Source: an uncultured Microbacteriaceae bacterium (lineage in GTDB: Bacteria; Actinomycetota; Actinomycetes; Actinomycetales; Microbacteriaceae). From it: a stretch of 46,570 bases of DNA. Positions 36,282 through 45,551 of the stretch are shown piece after piece (position 1 is the stretch's first letter; every line of letters starts with the position of its first letter). A program made the translations under genes and the position numbers. Below the pieces are notes generated by a model. It worked only from the letters and a program-made list of their open reading frames with translations. It had not been told where the DNA came from and did not search any database. The stretch is from contig CAJAKC010000039.1 of assembly GCA_903940225.1 (NCBI GenBank), forward strand, positions 1 to 46,570, read 5' to 3'.

Positions 36282-37292
36282 TTATTCGGCTGCTGGCTTT
36301 TTAGCAGCTGGCTTCTTTGCGGCAGGGGCCTTGGTGGCTGCAGCTTTCGCGGCGGCTGGCTTCTTTGCAGCGGGAGCCTTGGCGGGCTTTTCGGCGTCGG
36401 CATCAGCCTTCTTGGCGGGAGCCTTCTTGGCCGCGGGTGCCTTGGCGGCTGCGACTGGCTTCTCGTCGGTCGCGCTGTCGTCGGCGGGAGCCTCATCGGC
36501 GGGAGTCTCATCAGCAGCTGCAACAGCAGCCTCCCCGAGAAGTTCCTTCTCCCATGCGGCCAGAGGTTCGACGGCAGAAACGTTGCCAGCCTCGGCGGGC
36601 TTGTCGTGACGAATGACGAGGCCTTCGGCGACGGCATCCGCGATGACACGAGTCAGCAGCCCAACGGAACGAATTGCATCGTCGTTACCGGCAATCGGGT
36701 AGGCGATGTCGTCCGGGTCCGCGTTGGTGTCGAGGATTCCGACGACGGGGATGCCGAGCTTGGCTGCCTCACTCATCGCGAGGTGTTCGCGCTTGGCGTC
36801 AACAACCCACAGCGCGCTGGGGGTCTTGGTGAGGTTACGAATTCCACCGAGCGACTTGTGGAGCTTGATGAGCTCGCGGCGCTTCATGAGGAGTTCCTTC
36901 TTGGTGAAGCCCTTGGTCGTGTCATCGAAGTCGACCTGTTCCAGTTCCTTCATGCGCTCGAGGCGGCCGAGGACGGTCTGGAAGTTGGTGAGAAGTCCAC
37001 CGAGCCAACGCTGGTTGACGTAGGGCTGTCCGACGCGGCCGGCTTCTGACGCGATCGCTTCCTGGGCCTGCTTCTTGGTTCCGACGAACAGGACTGTTCC
37101 GCCACGAGCGACAGTCTCACGAACGAATTCGTAAGCGGTGTCGATGTGACCGAGTGACTGCTGCAGGTCGATGATGTGGATGCCCGACCGTTCGGTCAGG
37201 ATGAAGCGCTTGACTTTCGGATTCCAACGCTGAGTCTGGTGTCCGAAGTGAACACCACTGTCGAGCAGCTGGCGAATTGTTACAACGGCCAT
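36282..37292 (-). CDS. rpsB: 30S ribosomal protein S2 with long Ala/Lys/Pro tail
   Basis: Small-subunit protein S2. The 336-residue protein begins [20 protein letters not shown] and has the S2 core up to about residue 240 ([37 protein letters not shown]). The ATG at 37292 is chosen because aaggag lies just ahead, although the frame extends to 37415. About 80 residues of tail follow the core, mostly Ala, Lys and Pro with repeated AAKKPA-like units, similar to histone-H1-like tails; tails of this kind occur in related actinobacteria. It heads the run to the alpha/beta hydrolase. Confidence 0.95.
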   Translation of the reverse strand: MAVVTIRQLLDSGVHFGHQTQRWNPKVKRFILTERSGIHIIDLQQSLGHIDTAYEFVRETVARGGTVLFVGTKKQAQEAIASEAGRVGQPYVNQRWLGGLLTNFQTVLGRLERMKELEQVDFDDTTKGFTKKELLMKRRELIKLHKSLGGIRNLTKTPSALWVVDAKREHLAMSEAAKLGIPVVGILDTNADPDDIAYPIAGNDDAIRSVGLLTRVIADAVAEGLVIRHDKPAEAGNVSAVEPLAAWEKELLGEAAVAAADETPADEAPADDSATDEKPVAAAKAPAAKKAPAKKADADAEKPAKAPAAKKPAAAKAAATKAPAAKKPAAKKPAAE

Positions 37293-37440
37293 TGCCGTTC
37301 TCCTTACCTGTGGTTTTATGCAGTGACGGATGTCACTTGCCCTGGTGTTCGGATCGATGCCACCCACTTGGGGACCAACGGATTCGATCGCTGATGAACA
37401 CGCGAATTCGTCCACCGAAATGGACGTCCCCCCAGTTTAC
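37293..37440 (-). promoter_or_regulatory. rpsB leader region with a putative -10 box and hairpin
   Basis: Reading on minus, TAAACT at 37439-37434 is a good -10 box with a weak -35 (TGCACG or GTGCAC). Transcription would begin near 37427. A hairpin with arms 37409-37414 and 37421-37426 (cgtcca/tggacg, loop of six) then lies at the very start of a leader of about 135 bases. Autogenous control of rpsB by S2 through its leader is known in other bacteria; whether this leader does so is inference. The rest of the gap up to the M23 start holds no other feature I can support. Confidence 0.4.
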
Positions 37441-37542
37441 ACGCGGATGGACCCATCGTGCACACGGGTTGTGGAGGAGGACTTCTCCACCGGCAGCACT
37501 CGCGTCGGCGGATGGTGGGCCGAGTCGTGCGACGGTGTCGAT

Positions 37543-38052
37543 GTGTCGATTTCCCGTCGTTTACCGCCGCCCGTGTGGGTTGCGGTTGCGGTTGCTCTTT
37601 CCCTGTTCGCCATCCCCCGGGCCGACGCCACTGTGTCGTGGTCGTGGCCACTGGTCGGGCCCATCGTGCGCGCGTTCGACAAGCCCGAAAACGACTATTC
37701 GGAGGGCCATCGCGGAATCGACATCGGTGCGATTCGCGGTCGCGAAGTGCGATCGCCCGTCGACGGCGTTGTGTGGTTTGCCGGAGTCGTGGCGGGCCGG
37801 TCGGTGCTGTCGATTGACACGGCTGACGGGTTTATCGTCTCGATGGAACCGGTTGAGGCGAGCGTGACTCGCGGTGACGTCGTCCGAGCACGGGAACCGG
37901 TCGGCCTGATTTCCGAACAGCACGACGGCATGAACGCCCTTCATCTGGGTGTGCGCGTCAATGGCGTGTACGTCGACCCTCTGCGATACCTGGGCAATCC
38001 GCCGCGAATCGTCGTCTACGACTCGTGGGTGGACAGTTACGCCCTGGGATGA
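37543..38052 (+). CDS. M23-like (LytM) secreted protein with incomplete active site
   Basis: An exported protein of about 169 residues. The frame is open from 37330, but GTG at 37543 gives a signal peptide (basic start, hydrophobic core, FAIPRADA) directly before the domain; the start is uncertain because no strong ribosome-binding site precedes it. The LytM/M23 domain shows the first zinc-ligand pair in GHRGIDIGA (His56, Asp60), but the second motif reads [11 protein letters not shown]: the zinc histidine is kept and the preceding catalytic-type histidine of HxH is Ala. It may bind peptidoglycan or regulate other hydrolases rather than cut (inference). It stands between rpsB and xerC, as in many actinobacteria, and overlaps the xerC end by 16 bases. 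Confidence 0.75.
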   Translation: MSISRRLPPPVWVAVAVALSLFAIPRADATVSWSWPLVGPIVRAFDKPENDYSEGHRGIDIGAIRGREVRSPVDGVVWFAGVVAGRSVLSIDTADGFIVSMEPVEASVTRGDVVRAREPVGLISEQHDGMNALHLGVRVNGVYVDPLRYLGNPPRIVVYDSWVDSYALG

Positions 38053-38942
38053 GACGTCTTGTACGCCGCCTTGAGTCGCTCACTGGAAACGTGCGTGTAG
38101 ATCTGAGTGGTTCCGACACTCGCGTGCCCGAGAATCTCTTGAACGCTGCGCAGGTCGGCACCGCCATCCAGCAGGTGAGTCGCCGCCGAGTGCCGCAACG
38201 TGTGGGGGCCTTTCGGGCCTTGCCCAGGGATGTCACCGATGATTCGTGACACCAGTTCATAGACGGTTCGAGTCGTGAGTTTCTTTCCCCGAGCGCCAAC
38301 AAAGAACGCCGTAGTCTCGGGTGAAACGGGCAGTGCGGGACGCGCCCGGTCGCGATAGGCGACAAGCGCGTCGCGGGCGGGTGTGCCAAACGGCACGATT
38401 CGTTCTTTTGCCCCTTTTCCCATCACGCGGACGGTTCGGTCGGCCCAGTCGAAATCGGATTCGGTGATGCCCACCACCTCACTGACGCGAAGCGCGCTGG
38501 CATACATAAGTTCCCAGAGGGCGAGATCGCGCGTCGCGATGGGATCGCCCGTCGCCGCGAGGGTCGTCAGGTTGTCCAGGAGGTCGGACATCACGGACTT
38601 GGACACAACTCGCGGAAGGTGCTGGGGTTTTTTGGGCGCCGCCAATCGAACGGCGATATCGGTCGGGGTGTCGCCGCGCGTGTGAAGCCAGTGGAAAAGG
38701 CTCTTCACCGCGGAAACCCGACGGGCGATGGAACTCGCGGAATCGCCCTTCGTCGACATTCCCCACACCCAGGAACGACACTCCTCGAGCGTGATCGCGT
38801 CGAGTTCGGTTATGTCAGCACGCGGCAACGACTGAACGAAAAGGTCGAGGTCGCCTCGATAGGCGCGAAGGGTGTGCGTGCTCGCGCCACGCGCCGCCTC
38901 CATTTCGTGGAGGAAGCGCGCAACCGATGCGTCGATTCTCAC
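38037..38942 (-). CDS. xerC: Tyrosine recombinase XerC
   Basis: Site-specific recombinase that resolves chromosome dimers at dif with XerD. The 301-residue protein has an N-terminal SAM-like core-binding domain and the catalytic set Arg152 (SALRVSEV), Lys178 (GKGAKER), His247 and Arg250 ([10 protein letters not shown]), His273 (LGHASVGTT) and Tyr282. Its place between the dprA block and rpsB matches chromosomal xerC of actinobacteria rather than a mobile integrase. The start is GTG at 38942. The end overlaps the convergent M23-like gene by 16 bases. Confidence 0.93.
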   Translation of the reverse strand: MRIDASVARFLHEMEAARGASTHTLRAYRGDLDLFVQSLPRADITELDAITLEECRSWVWGMSTKGDSASSIARRVSAVKSLFHWLHTRGDTPTDIAVRLAAPKKPQHLPRVVSKSVMSDLLDNLTTLAATGDPIATRDLALWELMYASALRVSEVVGITESDFDWADRTVRVMGKGAKERIVPFGTPARDALVAYRDRARPALPVSPETTAFFVGARGKKLTTRTVYELVSRIIGDIPGQGPKGPHTLRHSAATHLLDGGADLRSVQEILGHASVGTTQIYTHVSSERLKAAYKTSHPRA

Positions 38943-38966
38943 GTTTCCAGTGTGAACCCCGGTGCC

Positions 38967-41114
38967 TTACTTCGCGGTCAACACGCCCGTCTTGCGCGGC
39001 CACCACATCTTTTCCCCAATGAGGAAAGTCAGTGAAGGAACGACGACGGTACGAATCAGGAGCGTGTCGAGGAGAACGCCGACACAGACGATGACACCGA
39101 TCTGCGTGAGAGTGATGAGTGGCAGAACGCCGAGCACGGCGAAGACCGCGGCGAGCAGCACACCGGCACTCGTGATGACACCACCCGTTGCGCCCAGTGC
39201 GTTCGTCATTCCGGCAATAATCCCCGCCGGCTTGCCGTTGACAATCAGCTCAGATTCTTCCTTGACACGCGTCATGAGGAACATGTTGTAGTCGATACCC
39301 AACGCCACAAGGAACAAGAACGTCTGCACGAAAACGTTCGAGTCGAGTGCGGGGAACCCCCAGATGGCCTGGAAGAGAAGCCACGACGTGCCGACAGCGG
39401 TGAAGTACGACGCGACGACGGTTGCCAGCAGAAGCAGCGGTGCCACCAGTGCCCGCAGCACGATGACCAGCATGAGTAATACGACCGCGAGGACGGAGGG
39501 GAAAATCAGGCCCTCGTCGGAAGCGATTGCGTCCTTTGTGTCGACGACGGCGGCGTCCGAACCGCCGAGGATGGCTTCTCCATCACCAATGGAATCAAGA
39601 TCGCTGCGAATTTCGCGAATTGCCGATGCCGTCGCATCCGATTCGGTCGGGTAGTCGAGCTTGGCCGAAATCTCGGTCCAGCCATCGTGAGAGTCACCGA
39701 CGGTGGAGTACGTCGGATCGACGGGCCCTGGCGCAATAACGGGAGGTCCAACGGGCATTTCGGCGCCGACACCGGCGGGAATCACCGGGGCGGGGATTTC
39801 GACGATGTCACTGCGATCGGCGAGGTATTCCTGGACTTTGTCGACGTCGGCGTCGTGGGCGAGGACCGTAATCGACGAGCCCTGGAACGACTCAAACTTG
39901 TCGACAAGGACTTCGATGCCCGTGACAGCAGGCGGCTTGGTGAGGAATCGCTCGTTCGCGGTGAGTCCAACCTGGACGGTCAAGGCGGGGGCCGCAAGAC
40001 CAAGCGCGAGGAGGGCCGAAGCGACACCGGCGATGACCGGGCGCTTAGCGATTGCGAGTCCCGCGCGCTTCCACATGCTCTCGCGCTTGGGAACTGCCCC
40101 GAACTTGGGCGTTACGGGCCAGAAGATTCCGCGAGGGAAGACGACAAGAGCGAAAGGCAGTACGCCGATTCCGAAGATCATCGCAATCGCGATACCGACA
40201 AGTCCCGCGATTCCGAGAAGGCGACTGCCGTCAACCTGGGCGAACGTCAGCACCGCCATCACGATGAGAACTGTGCCACCGGACGCGAGAATTGCGCCGG
40301 CGGTGCCTCGAATCGCAGTCGCCATCGCATCGGACCGCTTTTCGGTTTTCAGGAGCTCTTCACGATAGCGGGAGATGATGAGCAGGGCATAGTTCGTTCC
40401 CGCACCGAACACAAGGACGGACAGAATTCCTCCGACCGAAGCGTCGAGCTGGGTTCCCAGCATGTCGGCGACCTTCTTCGAAACAGTTCCGGCCAGTGCA
40501 TCGGCAAGACCGACAACGATGAGCGGGACGACCCACAGAATGGGCGAACGGTACGTCACCAGCAGGAGGATGACGACGACGCTGGCGGTCGTGGCGAGAA
40601 GCGTGATGTCGGCACCGGCAAAGACATTAGAAATGTCCTCGGCAAAGCCTTCGGGTCCCGTCAGATACAGGTCTACCCCGCCGAGTCCCGCCGCTGCGGT
40701 GTCTTTGATGTCGTTGTAGCGTTCGCTGCGCTCGTCCACGACATTGGTCTTTGACAGGGGAACGATCGCACCGGCCGTCGTGCCGTCTTCGGACACCTCC
40801 GCCTGCGGAGCAAACGGGATTTCGGTGTACTCGGAATAGATGTCGGCGATGTTTCCGTTGATGGTGTCGAGTTCGGCAGCGGACAGCTCATTGTCAGCGG
40901 TGAATACAAGGAAAATAGCCGTGCCCGATTCGACGGGGAATTCGGCTTTCAGGCGGGCAACCTCCGCAGTTTCCGACTGGCTCGGTGCCCCGGTTTCCGG
41001 GGCTGTCTCGACCGAGTCGAGCTGTGACAGCACGAATGCCGCCCCGGAAAGTGCAAACGAAATGACAAGGGCGATGATGGACGACCACAGTCGGTAGGTC
41101 TTGTTAAGGAACAT
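38967..41114 (-). CDS. MMPL-family (RND-type) membrane transporter
   Basis: A 715-residue protein with about 12 membrane spans in two halves: one span at the N-terminus, a periplasm-like soluble region, then a cluster of spans, repeated. The second half holds the family motif region FLFLVALGIDYNMFLMTRVKEE, and the first half GTNYALLIISRYREELL, containing the Asp/Tyr positions of the proton relay region. MMPL proteins use the proton gradient to move lipids or drugs; mycobacterial ones export mycolates, but no mycolate genes are visible here. The substrate is unknown. Its ATG overlaps the stop of the phosphoesterase gene (TGATG), so the two are coupled. Confidence 0.9.
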   Translation of the reverse strand: MFLNKTYRLWSSIIALVISFALSGAAFVLSQLDSVETAPETGAPSQSETAEVARLKAEFPVESGTAIFLVFTADNELSAAELDTINGNIADIYSEYTEIPFAPQAEVSEDGTTAGAIVPLSKTNVVDERSERYNDIKDTAAAGLGGVDLYLTGPEGFAEDISNVFAGADITLLATTASVVVILLLVTYRSPILWVVPLIVVGLADALAGTVSKKVADMLGTQLDASVGGILSVLVFGAGTNYALLIISRYREELLKTEKRSDAMATAIRGTAGAILASGGTVLIVMAVLTFAQVDGSRLLGIAGLVGIAIAMIFGIGVLPFALVVFPRGIFWPVTPKFGAVPKRESMWKRAGLAIAKRPVIAGVASALLALGLAAPALTVQVGLTANERFLTKPPAVTGIEVLVDKFESFQGSSITVLAHDADVDKVQEYLADRSDIVEIPAPVIPAGVGAEMPVGPPVIAPGPVDPTYSTVGDSHDGWTEISAKLDYPTESDATASAIREIRSDLDSIGDGEAILGGSDAAVVDTKDAIASDEGLIFPSVLAVVLLMLVIVLRALVAPLLLLATVVASYFTAVGTSWLLFQAIWGFPALDSNVFVQTFLFLVALGIDYNMFLMTRVKEESELIVNGKPAGIIAGMTNALGATGGVITSAGVLLAAVFAVLGVLPLITLTQIGVIVCVGVLLDTLLIRTVVVPSLTFLIGEKMWWPRKTGVLTAK

Positions 41115-42049
41115 CAGTGTTCTCCTGCTGAGGATTTGGATTCGGCTTGATTAAATTCTGAGGTCTTGTTTGAGACCATTTCAATGATTTGTGCTTCATC
41201 CATCGTATCGGCGAGAACCCGAAGTGCCGTCGGGTATGCCGCGATTTGCGGGAACTCGTCGACGGGCACGACCGTATGAACCACGGTGTCGTCGTAAACG
41301 TGAACGAGTTGAATCGACTGGCCTCCGTCGACAGCGGTCATCAGGCTGTCTTTCGATGTACCCATGTCGACGGTGTAACAGGTCGCACTGGCGACCGCGA
41401 CGGGAATTCCGACGAACGTGCCGAAGGTCGAATAGTGCAAGTGACCGCCCAGAATCGTGCGAACGTCACTGCCGCGAAGAACCTTTTCGAGCCTGTCCTG
41501 GCGGAAGAGTTCGATCATGCGCACCAGCGGGTTGTGGCTGCGGATGGGCGGGTGGTGAAGCGCCAAGACCGTGCCGTGCTTCGCGGGGATTGCGAGTTCG
41601 GCCGTCAGCCACTCGAGTTGCGAATCCTCGAGATTCCCGTGGTGATAACCGGGGACGGTCGAGTCGAGGGAAATGATTCGAAGACCGTTGAGGTCATAGA
41701 CCCGATCGTGGGGTGAACCGTCGGATTCCTCGTCGAACAATTCCCGCGCATAGGGCTCGCGCTCGTCGTGGTTGCCCATGACCCAGACCACCCGTGCACC
41801 GAGTTCCTGCGCGATGGGTTCGACCTGTCCGCGAATCCAGCGATAAGCCTCGGGTTCGGCAACGTCAGCCAGGTCGCCAGTGAACACAAGCGCGTCAAAC
41901 GTCATCCCGGTGGCACGGAGTCGTTCGAGTAGATCGGTGAGGTTTTTCTTGACATCGACCCGCGAAAACAGCTTTCGGCTGCCGCCCAACAGGTGGGTGT
42001 CGGAAATGTGGGCAAGCACGTGGGTCGGGGTCGGTTCCTCAAAGAACAT
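41114..42049 (-). CDS. Metallophosphoesterase, CpdA-like
   Basis: A 311-residue cytosolic enzyme of the calcineurin-like class. The metal motifs appear in order: DTH (HISDTHLLGG), GDLAD, GNHD (VVWVMGNHDE), HH (LALHHPP) and GGHLH. This matches class III cyclic-nucleotide phosphodiesterases of the CpdA/Rv0805 type; actual substrate (cAMP, another nucleotide or a lipid phosphate) is inferred only. The C-terminal 60 residues are extra to the core. It starts 23 bases after dprA and is coupled to the MMPL transporter gene, an unusual pair in the dprA-xerC interval. Confidence 0.88.
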   Translation of the reverse strand: MFFEEPTPTHVLAHISDTHLLGGSRKLFSRVDVKKNLTDLLERLRATGMTFDALVFTGDLADVAEPEAYRWIRGQVEPIAQELGARVVWVMGNHDEREPYARELFDEESDGSPHDRVYDLNGLRIISLDSTVPGYHHGNLEDSQLEWLTAELAIPAKHGTVLALHHPPIRSHNPLVRMIELFRQDRLEKVLRGSDVRTILGGHLHYSTFGTFVGIPVAVASATCYTVDMGTSKDSLMTAVDGGQSIQLVHVYDDTVVHTVVPVDEFPQIAAYPTALRVLADTMDEAQIIEMVSNKTSEFNQAESKSSAGEH

Positions 42050-42072
42050 GTCAGCAGACTATCGCCATGGCA

Positions 42073-43260
42073 CTAGGTCGGACGGGACCATCCCTTCTCT
42101 GATTGGACAGCACGGCCCTCCGCATCGAGAAGCCGAAGTTGAGAAACAACGACTGATTCGGCGAGACCGGATCGTTTGGCAATCGATTTCGCGGTTCGCG
42201 GAGAGTTGGAAAGCGCATCGAGCACGCGAACGGTGTCGTCCGCATCACGGGACTCGAATTCATCATCAACCAGACTGCCCGTCATGAGTTCGATCACATC
42301 GGCAACACTCGTGACGAGTTGGGCGGCGGGGTTCGTGCGGAGCAAGCGGTGACAGCCAGCGGATTGACCACTCGTGATCGGACCGGGAACCACCCCCAGA
42401 GGGCGGTCGAGGTCGCGGGCGTGGGTTGCGGTGTTCAGCGAACCGCTGCGATACCCCGCCTCGATGACCACTGTGCCACCGGCCATCGCGGCGATCAACC
42501 TGTTGCGCTGAAGGAAGCGCCACCGAGTGGGAGCGCCCCCGGGAGCAACCTCGGATGCGACGGCACCCGTATTCATGATTCGTTTGAGCAGTTCCTCGTG
42601 TCCGGACGGGTAGAGGTTATCGAGTCCGCCGGCCATCACCGCGACGGTGGTTCCGCCGCACGCCAGGGTTGCGCGATGCGCCATACCGTCTATGCCGTAT
42701 GCGCCGCCCGATACGACCGAGTATGCGCGAGAGACAAAACCCGCCGCGAAATCCATGGCGACGTGTTCGCCGTATCCGGTTGACGCGCGCGCACCGACTA
42801 TGGCAACACTGGTCGATGTGGACGGTAATGCCTCGATTTGACCGCGCACCCACAGCACGCGGGGACCGTTGTCCCCCAGGTCGACGAGACCATCCGGCCA
42901 CGCATCGTCGGAATCACGGACGAGAGTGATCCCCAGAGTTGCCGCACTGGTCAGTGATCGAAAGAGCGCGGGAGTTTCGAGGCGCGGTTCCCATCGCGCG
43001 AGCGCTTCGGCGATGTCAGTAGCCGACAGTTCATCGTCGGCTAATGTCGACGCCGCTGGCCGGGCAACGATTCGCGCGAGTGCCTCGGACGAGCCAAATC
43101 GGCGAACCAGAGCGCCGGCCACCCTGTCCCCCGGTTCCACGAGAAAACTCCAGGCCGCATCGGCGAATGTGGCTAATCGGTCTTCGGCGGTTGAATTTGG
43201 TCGTAGTGGCGCTATCGCGCGATCGATGTCGGCGACGGGCACGTTCCACATCATGGTCAT
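42073..43260 (-). CDS. dprA: DNA-processing protein DprA
   Basis: Binds incoming single-stranded DNA and loads RecA during transformation. The 395-residue protein has the Rossmann-like core with VAIVGARASTGYGEHVA, VSGGAYGIDGMAHRATLA and VIEAGYRSGSLNTATHARDL, all standard, and a C-terminal winged-helix domain (SPRTAKSIAKRSGLAESVVVSQL). The ATG at 43260 overlaps the comM stop (ATGA). The comM-dprA pair suggests capacity for, or descent from, natural transformation; the uptake genes themselves are not here. Confidence 0.95.
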   Translation of the reverse strand: MTMMWNVPVADIDRAIAPLRPNSTAEDRLATFADAAWSFLVEPGDRVAGALVRRFGSSEALARIVARPAASTLADDELSATDIAEALARWEPRLETPALFRSLTSAATLGITLVRDSDDAWPDGLVDLGDNGPRVLWVRGQIEALPSTSTSVAIVGARASTGYGEHVAMDFAAGFVSRAYSVVSGGAYGIDGMAHRATLACGGTTVAVMAGGLDNLYPSGHEELLKRIMNTGAVASEVAPGGAPTRWRFLQRNRLIAAMAGGTVVIEAGYRSGSLNTATHARDLDRPLGVVPGPITSGQSAGCHRLLRTNPAAQLVTSVADVIELMTGSLVDDEFESRDADDTVRVLDALSNSPRTAKSIAKRSGLAESVVVSQLRLLDAEGRAVQSEKGWSRPT

Positions 43261-44771
43261 GCGGTGAGTCCTTTCCTCAGTGCGAACGCGCGACCGACGT
43301 GGTCGCGCGTGGGAGTGGTTGTGCCGTCAAGATCGGCCAGCGTCCAGGCGATGCGAAGCGCGCGGTCGTAGCCCCTCATCGAGACGGCACCGCGGTCGAG
43401 GGCCAGGTCGAGTGGCGCGGTCACCGTTGCGGCGAGGCGGAAACGTCCTGCGCGGAGTTCCTGCGACGCCGGCGCAGCACCACCCCATCGCTCGCGCGCC
43501 GTCGCACGTGCGGTGACGACGCGGGCACGAGCCTGCGCCGTGGTGACCCGAGATTCCGAGTCATCGAGCAGTCGGGCGCGCGCCACGCGCCGAACCGGCA
43601 GGTGGATGTCGATGCGGTCAAGCACTGGGCCCGACAGCCGCGCGCGATACCGCCGTCGGCGATCGGGCGTGCACACACAATCGGAATCGGAAAGTCCGGC
43701 CTGCCCGCACGGGCAGGGGTTCGCCGCGAGAACGAGCTGCACGTGCGCGGGGAACTGTGCAACCTGGTGCGCGCGATGAATGGTGATGTGACCCGATTCG
43801 AGCGGTTGACGCAGCGCATCGATCACCGCGGGCGAAAATTCGGGGGCCTCGTCCAGGAACAGCACACCCCGACTTGCCCGCGAGAGCGCCCCTGGCCGGA
43901 TGACCCCCGAACCGCCGCCGACAATCGACACCGCGGTCGCGGTGTGGTGGGGAGATTCGAACGGTGGTCGTGTTGCCAACTGGGAGGTCTGGGAAACACC
44001 GGCAAGCGACGCAATGCTCGTGACCTCGAGTGACTGTTCGGGGGTGAGGTCGGGCAGAATCTCGACGAGGCGCTCGGCCAGCATTGTCTTGCCCGCACCG
44101 GGTGAACCCAACATGTAGACGTGGTGCGCGCCCGCAGCAGCGACAATGAGCGCCTCGACCACTTCGGGCTGGCCGACAACGTCAGCCAAATCCCGCTCGC
44201 TTATCGTCTCGGCCGAGGCATCGGGCGCCCTAAGCACATCAACGTCGAATGCTGCGATGTCGGCACCGTGCGCGACCAACGCGTGACGAATTGACGCGAC
44301 GGGAATCACCGTGATGCCCGACACGAGTTCTGCTTCGGCGCGGTTACCCGCCGGCACCACGACCCGGGTGAACCCGGCATCCCGTGCGGCGACAACAGCA
44401 GGTAACACCCCCGCGATGGGTCGCACGCGTCCGTCGAGGGCCAATTCCCCTAAATGGATCGCCGCAGCAACAGATTCCGCCGGCGCCTCGCCGGTTCCGG
44501 CCAAAATCGCCATCGCGATTCCGAGGTCGAACGCGCTGCCCTGTTTGGGCAGAGACGCCGGCGACAGGTTCACGGTGACACGCGTGGGGGGCATGGCGGA
44601 CCCCGAATTGGTGATGGCACTGCGCACTCGGTCTTTTGCCTCGCCCAGCGACGTGTCGGGCAACCCGATGAGAACAAGCGCGGGCAACCCCGACGCGATG
44701 TCTACCTCGATGTCGACGACGTTCCCCGTCAGACCCATCAGCGAAATGGACCGGGTGCGGCCGATGCTCAT
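43257..44771 (-). CDS. comM: Mg-chelatase-like AAA+ ATPase ComM (YifB)
   Basis: Hexameric branch-migration helicase that helps integrate transforming DNA. The 504-residue protein starts at the ATG at 44771 (MSIGRTRSISLMGL), which overlaps the yraN stop (ATGA); the frame extends further but inside yraN. An N-terminal Lon-protease-like subdomain carries LPALVLIGLPD and LPKQGSAFDLGIA. The AAA+ core has GSPGAGKT (about 222-229) and Walker B LFLDEAPEF. The zinc-finger-like cysteines lie in NPCPCGQ and DCVC, and the C-terminal Mg_chelatase_C domain contains SGPVLDRIDIHLPV. Confidence 0.95.
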   Translation of the reverse strand: MSIGRTRSISLMGLTGNVVDIEVDIASGLPALVLIGLPDTSLGEAKDRVRSAITNSGSAMPPTRVTVNLSPASLPKQGSAFDLGIAMAILAGTGEAPAESVAAAIHLGELALDGRVRPIAGVLPAVVAARDAGFTRVVVPAGNRAEAELVSGITVIPVASIRHALVAHGADIAAFDVDVLRAPDASAETISERDLADVVGQPEVVEALIVAAAGAHHVYMLGSPGAGKTMLAERLVEILPDLTPEQSLEVTSIASLAGVSQTSQLATRPPFESPHHTATAVSIVGGGSGVIRPGALSRASRGVLFLDEAPEFSPAVIDALRQPLESGHITIHRAHQVAQFPAHVQLVLAANPCPCGQAGLSDSDCVCTPDRRRRYRARLSGPVLDRIDIHLPVRRVARARLLDDSESRVTTAQARARVVTARATARERWGGAAPASQELRAGRFRLAATVTAPLDLALDRGAVSMRGYDRALRIAWTLADLDGTTTPTRDHVGRAFALRKGLTA

Positions 44772-45127
44772 GCGATGACATCCGTGCGGTGATCCAGCGA
44801 TTCGATTCGCACTCCGTCGCCAACGATTCCGATGCCATCGATGCGGATCCGCCCCCGCGAATAGCCCGTCGTGCGGCACCATTCCCCCGCCAACACGCGC
44901 AGCCGCGACATTTTGGCTGGAGTGATGGACTCTAGCGGGTGCCCAAATTGCAGAGTTCGCCGCGTCTTGACTTCGACAAATGCGGTGCAGTCCTCGCGGT
45001 GCACGATGATGTCAATCTCGCCGTGAGCACAGCGCCACCCGCGGTCGACGATGGAATACCCTTCGGACTCGAGGTATTCAGCCGCAACGCGTTCGCCCCA
45101 CCGCCCGAGGTCGTCTTTGTGTGCCAT
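44768..45127 (-). CDS. yraN: YraN family protein (UPF0102)
   Basis: A 119-residue protein with a nuclease-like fold: LGRWGERVAAEYLESEGY at the start, then GEIDIIVHREDCTAFVEVKTR, holding the Asp-(Glu-x-Lys) residues of PD-(D/E)xK nucleases. Homologues resemble Holliday-junction-resolvase-like endonucleases, but the function of the family is not established. Coupled to comM by ATGA. A perfect 14-base palindrome lies 8-21 bases before the ATG and no strong ribosome-binding site is seen. Confidence 0.92.
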   Translation of the reverse strand: MAHKDDLGRWGERVAAEYLESEGYSIVDRGWRCAHGEIDIIVHREDCTAFVEVKTRRTLQFGHPLESITPAKMSRLRVLAGEWCRTTGYSRGRIRIDGIGIVGDGVRIESLDHRTDVIA

Positions 45128-45134
45128 ACCGACA

Positions 45135-45148
45135 CTGTCGCGCGACAG
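45135..45148. promoter_or_regulatory. Perfect 14-bp palindrome before yraN
   Basis: ctgtcgcgcgacag is fully self-complementary and lies directly upstream of yraN, at the front of the yraN-comM-dprA group. It could be an operator or a small RNA hairpin close to the start codon. Confidence 0.4.
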
Positions 45149-45214
45149 ACGCGCTCACATCACACCATGGCAGGCATTAGTGCAGAAGGCAGACCTTCAG
45201 GTGGCTGTGGAGAG

Positions 45215-45541
45215 TTACGCGTCGCCGATGGCGAGGTCGCGCGGAAGCTTGAGTTCTTTCTTGCCGGTCTCTTCGATGTTGACGTCCTTGAACGTCATGA
45301 TCTTGACCGACTTGACGAACCGATCGGCGCGGTAGACATCCCACACCCACACATCCGTCAACGTCAAGTCGAAATAGAAGTCTTTGCCCGTTTCCTTGAC
45401 GACCTGCTGAACATCGTTGGCGAGATAAAAGCGCCGTTCCGTCTCGACGACATACGAGAATTGCCCAACGATGTCCTTATATTCGCGAAACAGGTTGAGT
45501 TCCGCGTCACGGTCGTAAGCGTCGAGGTCGTCGTCATTCAT
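45215..45541 (-). CDS. DUF2469 family protein
   Basis: A 108-residue acidic protein conserved across actinobacteria (MNDDDLDAYDRDAELNLFREYKD..., then VETERRFYLANDVQQV). The family lies between rnhB and yraN in most members, as here. Its function is not known. It starts ten bases after rnhB and is followed by an 87-base gap before yraN. Confidence 0.92.
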   Translation of the reverse strand: MNDDDLDAYDRDAELNLFREYKDIVGQFSYVVETERRFYLANDVQQVVKETGKDFYFDLTLTDVWVWDVYRADRFVKSVKIMTFKDVNIEETGKKELKLPRDLAIGDA

Positions 45542-45551
45542 CGTCGTCAGT

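Noticed and set aside
38037-38942. XerC as an integrase marking a mobile element
   Set aside because: It sits in the conserved dprA-xerC-rpsB neighbourhood and there are no att-like repeats or phage genes nearby; it is the housekeeping recombinase.
39687-40754. Plus-strand frame opposite the MMPL transporter
   Set aside because: Highly charged antisense translation with no domain; the MMPL gene is clear.
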